Assembly (NCBI GenBank): GCA_037957365.1
Contig: JARHVA010000001.1
Coordinates: 9,988,501 to 10,052,500 of the forward strand
Length of the DNA stretch: 64,000 nucleotides
From: Torreya grandis
Lineage: Eukaryota > Streptophyta > Pinopsida > Cupressales > Taxaceae
Direction of reading: 5' to 3'
The translations under genes were made by a program, and so were the position numbers. The notes under the pieces were generated by a model. The model saw nothing but the letters and a program-made list of their open reading frames with translations, searched no databases and was not told where the DNA came from. Shown in pieces: positions 58,931 to 64,000 of this stretch; the first letter of the stretch is position 1; the number at the start of each line of letters is the position of its first letter.

Positions 58931-60479
58931 CAACATCAATAAAATTGACTAGTTGGAGTTAACTTAAAGGTAGCTAAAATTGACTTGAACAGGACTCGGA
59001 ACATAATAAAAGAATAGGAAGACAAGTGCAATATAAAAAGATAAAAAAATGTGAGTTAAAACATGCAAAACATGTGAAGATTGTGTTTCAAGAGTAAGTT
59101 TCAAAGAACATGCAATTGTGATAAAATTGTTGCTTTATACAAGCGATGGTTACACAACCATTGAAGCAGTTAGCAAAACCATTGGGGCAGTTCTAGAACT
59201 ATTAGGGTGGTTTTGGAATAATCAAGGTAGTTGCATGAAACCATCACAACAGTTTTTCCATGTCACACAAAGACTCAAAATTTTGCAGGAAAGATTTAGA
59301 AAATTGCAAACTTGACATTTTAACAAAGCCAAAAAAGAAGCAAAACCTAGAAAGGGGGATAAAACCTATTTTGAGCATGTTTTATTTATGGAGGTCCTTG
59401 CATCATCATCGGATAGCGTGAAATGTTGCAAAATTCAAATTTTGGGTGTGTACATGAACATTAATACTATGTTACTAAGATATATTCCCAAAAATTTATC
59501 TTTCTAAAGTCAATATTTTATTCTCAACTTTTATTGTACATAGCATTGTATTTATTATGTTCTTTGGTTATTTCATGTATTTTCCATGTTGGCCTTATTG
59601 GCAAAAATTTATCCCAATGTTGTTTTTTATTTATTTTATAGACTTGCACAATAGGCATCAGCATGATCTTTACAATATTAGATAAATCACCATTGGATAG
59701 GTGATTTTCTTCTGTGTTTGTAGTGTCTCCAAATATGAAGCTTGATTTTGATGTTCTTTCAAATAAACATCAAATCCACTTGACACTCTTTCTTGACGCT
59801 CTTCCTTGGCGCTCTTTTTTGACACACTTTTATGTCTTTAAATTAATTAATTAACTCAAAAATAATTAATATAATTTAATATTATTGAATTATATAGTTT
59901 CTAGCTTAGGCCCACAAATTTCATCTTCAAAAATTGGTCCATGCAAAATCACCTATAGCCTTGTCTTGTCCATTAGGTTATAGAGTCAAATAGAGAATTA
60001 GAGAATGTAATAATTTTATCAAAAGAAATTAACCCAAACTGGATAGTGAAATTTTGATCACAAAAGTTCACTACAACAACTGGTTTTGACTATAGGACAC
60101 TGTTCCCTAGTGGAATGCAATAGATTCCGTAAACTCATGAATTTGTATACCAATGTCTTATCCATTGGGATTCAAATTCTGAATTTATTTTTTGGAATCA
60201 ACATCACTTTCAATATCACCTATAATACCACCATCATTTAGACTACAGGAACTACATGTTGCCTTCATCTCCCAAGATATATTCTTTGACTTTGCATATA
60301 TCATATGCATACTTTTTCTATTTGCTTCCATTCAGCTGAAATATGGAAGACTTGCCATGAGTTCATCATGTGAATTTGGATATAAATAAGGAATAATTAT
60401 TATACATTATTGAAAATGCATAATTGAAGATAATTCCATATATATATATATATAACCTTATGTCCTTGTAAAATCCTCT
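58931..60479. other. No gene seen
   Basis: AT-rich sequence with scattered short frames. A TA run lies near 60438-60453. Nothing recognisable on either strand. Confidence 0.4.
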
Positions 60480-60930
60480 CTTGTCATATAATTTAAACTC
60501 TACCATGAATAATTCAATGGCCTTTTTTTCAAGAGCATGCTTATCCCAAGAAATATCATGTCCACTAAGAATTTTAGCAAAAATGTCATGTGCCTCAAGG
60601 GCCTCTATCTTCAAATTTTATGCCACACAATCTATTGACATCAAAATACACACCCTATATAGGCACAAGTTCCAAAGTTTTAATTTTGGCACAAGTTAAG
60701 TGTATGTTGGCGAAGCTTGTGGCATGGATTTACACCTAAAAAATGCATTTGTCTAGAATATTCAACCACCTTTTTAGCCAATCCAATTTTGTGCATAATT
60801 TATACATTCATCGCATTCCAAGTGACATCATCTCATTGGGCATTTTGTCAAATACTTCATGGGCCTATTGAATGCTTCAACATTTCTTGTCCCTCTACTT
60901 AAGTGGGTGAATGTCTAATCAAACATAAAC
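60480..60930 (-). pseudogene. PPR protein pseudogene fragment
   Basis: Minus-strand text in alternating frames follows the pentatricopeptide repeat pattern of plant organelle RNA-binding proteins: EVFDKMPNE, then DDVTWNAM, KVVEYSRQMHFLGVNP, TCAKIKTLE, and further down IEALEAHDIFAKILSGHDISW. About three repeats are covered. Stops and several frame changes show that it is dead. The fragment could be a retrocopy or part of a larger decayed gene to the right; no start was found. Confidence 0.65.
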
Positions 60931-63900
60931 TTATTCTATAATAATACCCATATTGAAATTTTCTTTGTTGAATCATTAGGGCCCCATAATATTTATTTTT
61001 CTACCACTTACCCTACGAAAGGGTTTATCTCACCCAATTTAGTTTGAGTTGATAGATTGGAATACCCACCTCAACTTCCTAATATGGAATAAAGTTCTAA
61101 TGTTAATAACCCTTTGGCTTCCAATAGAGCAAGATTTTGTGCAATAACTATAACAATTATCACATGTAAATGCATCAATTGGTGACCTTTGGATTGATGT
61201 GACTTGCTACATTTTAATTTTAATAACCAAATTTGGAGTTGAATTGGAGGGTTTTTTTTTCCTTTTTTGTTAGTATCTTCAGTATCTTATTTTTCCTTGA
61301 GCACTTCTTTGTTGTCACATTTTTTTTTTCAAATTCTTCATTTATTTATTTTACCCCTTATACCTTCCTTAGGGATGTGTAATCCTCAATAATCCTATAG
61401 ATGTATGCATCCAACTTGAAATTTTCATTATCTTCAATCTCCCTCCTTAGATTCTTGTCAATTGCAAAACTCTTTTACCCACTGTATACAAATAATATTT
61501 TTAACTTTTATCAAATACTAACACTTTACATCTTCTAAGAACCTGTCAAGACTCAACCTCTTTGAGTGCATGCCTTAAAAGGTGCACTAAGAAAAGGGTG
61601 AGCAGACCATTGATGCTACATAGGATTGTTGTCCCTTATTGCCACTTACTACCATTCCAACTAGATCCTAAAACCATTCCCTAAGCTATTACTCCTCTGT
61701 TGAACACTCCAGTATTTTCCCACTTTTCATCCTTATTTTCCTCACCTTATACCCATTTTGGTAGTTGTTTATACTAGGTCGATTGGGTTGACCCCATACA
61801 ATTTTGTAGTATACTGGGTCAATTGGATTGACCCTGTATAGTTTTGAGTAAAACTCATTTAGGTTCTAGGTTAGCTCTTGGTCGACCTAACCTGTGACCT
61901 AGTGAATTTTTTTCTTAATTGTACTGAGTCGACTGAATCAACCCTATCAGCCAAAAATTTTGGAAGGGATTAGGGTTAAATCCACCTATATATACAAGAT
62001 CATTTGGTCATTATTTCATATACAATCAAGAGTTATTATTCACTTGTGCTTCTTTACAATATGCTCTTCCACCATTTTACTTGAGGAGTTTGATCTTAGG
62101 GTTTCTATTTGGAGAATATAGTATTGTGGAGAAGTCTTAGATGCTTTGGCCTTTCTTAGTGATCCTTACAAACCACAACAACCTTTTGCAAATCCCCTTT
62201 GGCCAAGGGAGAGATTGAGTCTCGACGGGTTTATATTTCAGATAAGTATTCTCTAACTTTGTTATTTTATTTAGTAGATAGAAGTAACATAAGTATTAGC
62301 TTCGAATAATATTACTCTTCTTATTCTATGTATTAGGGTCTTACTCATACATAGCTTAATTTAGATTCTCCTATACATGTTTGTTTTGTTTACTAACCCC
62401 CATATTATGCCACAAGCTTTGGTGAGCACTAGATTAGATTTGCTTTACTTGTTATTAGTTTAGTGAGATATTAAAACATAGGACTCCCTTAGAGTTATTG
62501 TGTGATTGTGATTGTGTTTTATTGGAGGCTTTGGAACCCTCCCTAGCATAGTGTATTGTGGTAAGAGATCCCCCAATCGGGTCTAGCGGATCCCCATATT
62601 GGTCATATTCTTTGATTATCTAATGTTTTCCCAATCGGAAGTGTATGGTATGATCTATCTTCTCTGAGTTAGAATTGATTTATAGACATGATGCATTTCT
62701 GATTACATACACCCACCACTAAGTATAGGATTTGAGTAATTTCCCCAATATTGCATAGGCCATTTATTTCCATAGGGACTCAAAAGAGTGATCCCAATTC
62801 TTTGATCTGGTAGACAATGATTTGAGAATTTCCATAACAAGTTAAGCTAAAATCCTTGATATTATAAATCCATGGAATTGGAATGGAAATAGGATGCAAT
62901 CAACAATAGAGATCATGCAAACATACCAATTCAACACATACTTCCAATAGGGCAATGCAAGCAGATTAAATGCAAACACAAATGAAATAAAACGCAATGT
63001 TAGCTCATTATTGCAAGTAATATACCTCTAAAGAAAGTGACATGACCGAAGATGACAAGTGGACCTTGCTTGATGTGTATGTTGGGTTGCATTTGTAGAC
63101 TTGAAATTTTAGAAAGCAATAATGGTAATTAAGATGGCTTGAAGATAAGTTTGATAGCATGGATTTAGCATTGGAATTCATGCGGTTGAATGGAGGATTG
63201 ACATGATATAAATAAGAGGAATGGAGGTAATTCTAGAGAATAACTCTCTAGATAGTTGGAAGGGTGATGGAGGGTTATAAACTCCATTAGAGGAGCCTAA
63301 TGATGTTTATAAGATTGTTAAACAAGCTTAGAAGATGGGTTAGGTGAGAACAGGGGAAAGGGAGCAGATGGGGATGAGGGGGTGGTGCTAGGCTTGTAAG
63401 AAAGCCTAGTGGTAGGTATATAGGTGGGATTGGAAGTTTAAAGTCCAATATAGTGGATAAGACATGGTTAAATGATAAATGACATATTATAAGAAAGATT
63501 AACTAGGCATGGGAGTTATAAGGTTGATGTAGCATATGAATAAAGAAATGGTATGTTGGAGAAGTGGTTAAAAGGGTATTAGTAAGAATAAAATGGACAA
63601 AACTAAATGGGTTTAGCGATAGAAGAGGCAAGCAGATTTAAGTGTATACATTTTTCCCCTCTTTGAAAAGGCATTGCGAGTGATTGTAGTGGAAAGAGTA
63701 ATAATTTTTCAAATAAAAACCATTATGCTAAATGTTAGTAAGATTAATGGACACATGATGTCCCCTTGAGGGAACATGTAGATAGGAACGAAAAAGGTGG
63801 CCACTTGAAAGAGGAAAAGAGGGGTGAGATGAGCTAATTGCCAAAGAGGGGTTGGAATTCCATAAAGATGATGGATATTGAAAAGTAAGATTGACGTAAG

Positions 63901-64000
63901 CAATGAGATACAAATAGACTATGCCCCTAGAAAAGACACATACAAGGGAGTGAGGATGATGGTGTCATAGTTTTTGACATGTCCCAATCAGGGACCGATC
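60931..64000. other. No gene seen; repeats and promoter-like site
   Basis: Contains the 40-bp tandem repeat at 61771-61850 and a TATA-like CTATATATAC at 61985-61994, followed by a leader-like region; both could belong to an LTR. A purine-rich, G-rich stretch occupies 63200-63450. No open frame with recognisable similarity is present on either strand, and no LTR partner was found in the window. Confidence 0.4.
61771..61850. repeat. 40-bp imperfect tandem repeat
   Basis: Two units beginning ATACT[AG]GGTC[GA]ATTGG with GTTGACCC/ATTGACCC cores; a third partial unit (ACTGAGTCGACTGAATC) is at 61923-61946. Confidence 0.7.

Overview
This window looks like intergenic or intronic DNA from a large, repeat-rich plant nuclear genome. 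A conifer or other gymnosperm is the best guess, based on very AT-rich sequence, stacked Ty3/gypsy elements of 13-19 kb, many hAT DNA transposons, LINE and PPR relics, and almost no host coding sequence. The species cannot be fixed from the sequence alone. No rRNA, intact tRNA gene, CRISPR array or bacterial-style operon was seen.

Layout. 1-3119: interior and 5' LTR of a minus-strand LTR retrotransposon with an initiator-Met primer site, carrying a 978-bp non-autonomous hAT (1243-2220). 3120-4724 and 14400-15119: decayed unknown sequence. 4725-14399: a complete minus-strand LTR element with LTRs, primer site and polypurine tract but no recognisable reverse transcriptase. Its 3' LTR holds a 5'-truncated LINE (4803-5592) and its interior holds a 3.4-kb hAT (7975-11367). 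15380-34417: a 19-kb plus-strand Ty3/gypsy (Tat/Athila-like) element with gag, protease, RT-RNase H, integrase and an extra post-pol ORF. It is itself invaded by three hATs (22511-23965, 25926-26701, 29494-33122). It landed in an older minus-strand LINE, whose halves lie at 15120-15379 and 34418-36000. 37365-37650: possible tRNA-derived SINE. 38435-38935: three spliceable 3'-terminal exons of a DUF726/TMCO4-like gene, the only plausible host gene. 42311-44585: small minus-strand TRIM-like LTR element. 44774-58234: second plus-strand gypsy element with a zinc-knuckle-rich gag, pol, and a long Gln-rich and Lys/Ala-rich post-pol frame riddled with stops. 58497-64000: LINE tail, PPR pseudogene and unassigned DNA.

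The order of events can be read from the nesting. Five hAT insertions were located with 8-bp target duplications: two perfect, one at 7/8, two at 5-6/8. In two cases (gypsy into LINE, hAT into the LTR element) removing the insertion and one target copy rejoins an open reading frame, which supports the boundaries. All transposon genes seen are broken by stops, frameshifts or insertions. The 29494-33122 hAT transposase is the least damaged.

The best candidates for something not already catalogued are the RT-less LTR element with its unknown multi-exon-like gene, the two post-pol ORFs, a 98-bp perfect palindrome at a LINE junction, and a hAT whose terminus contains a copy of its own flank.
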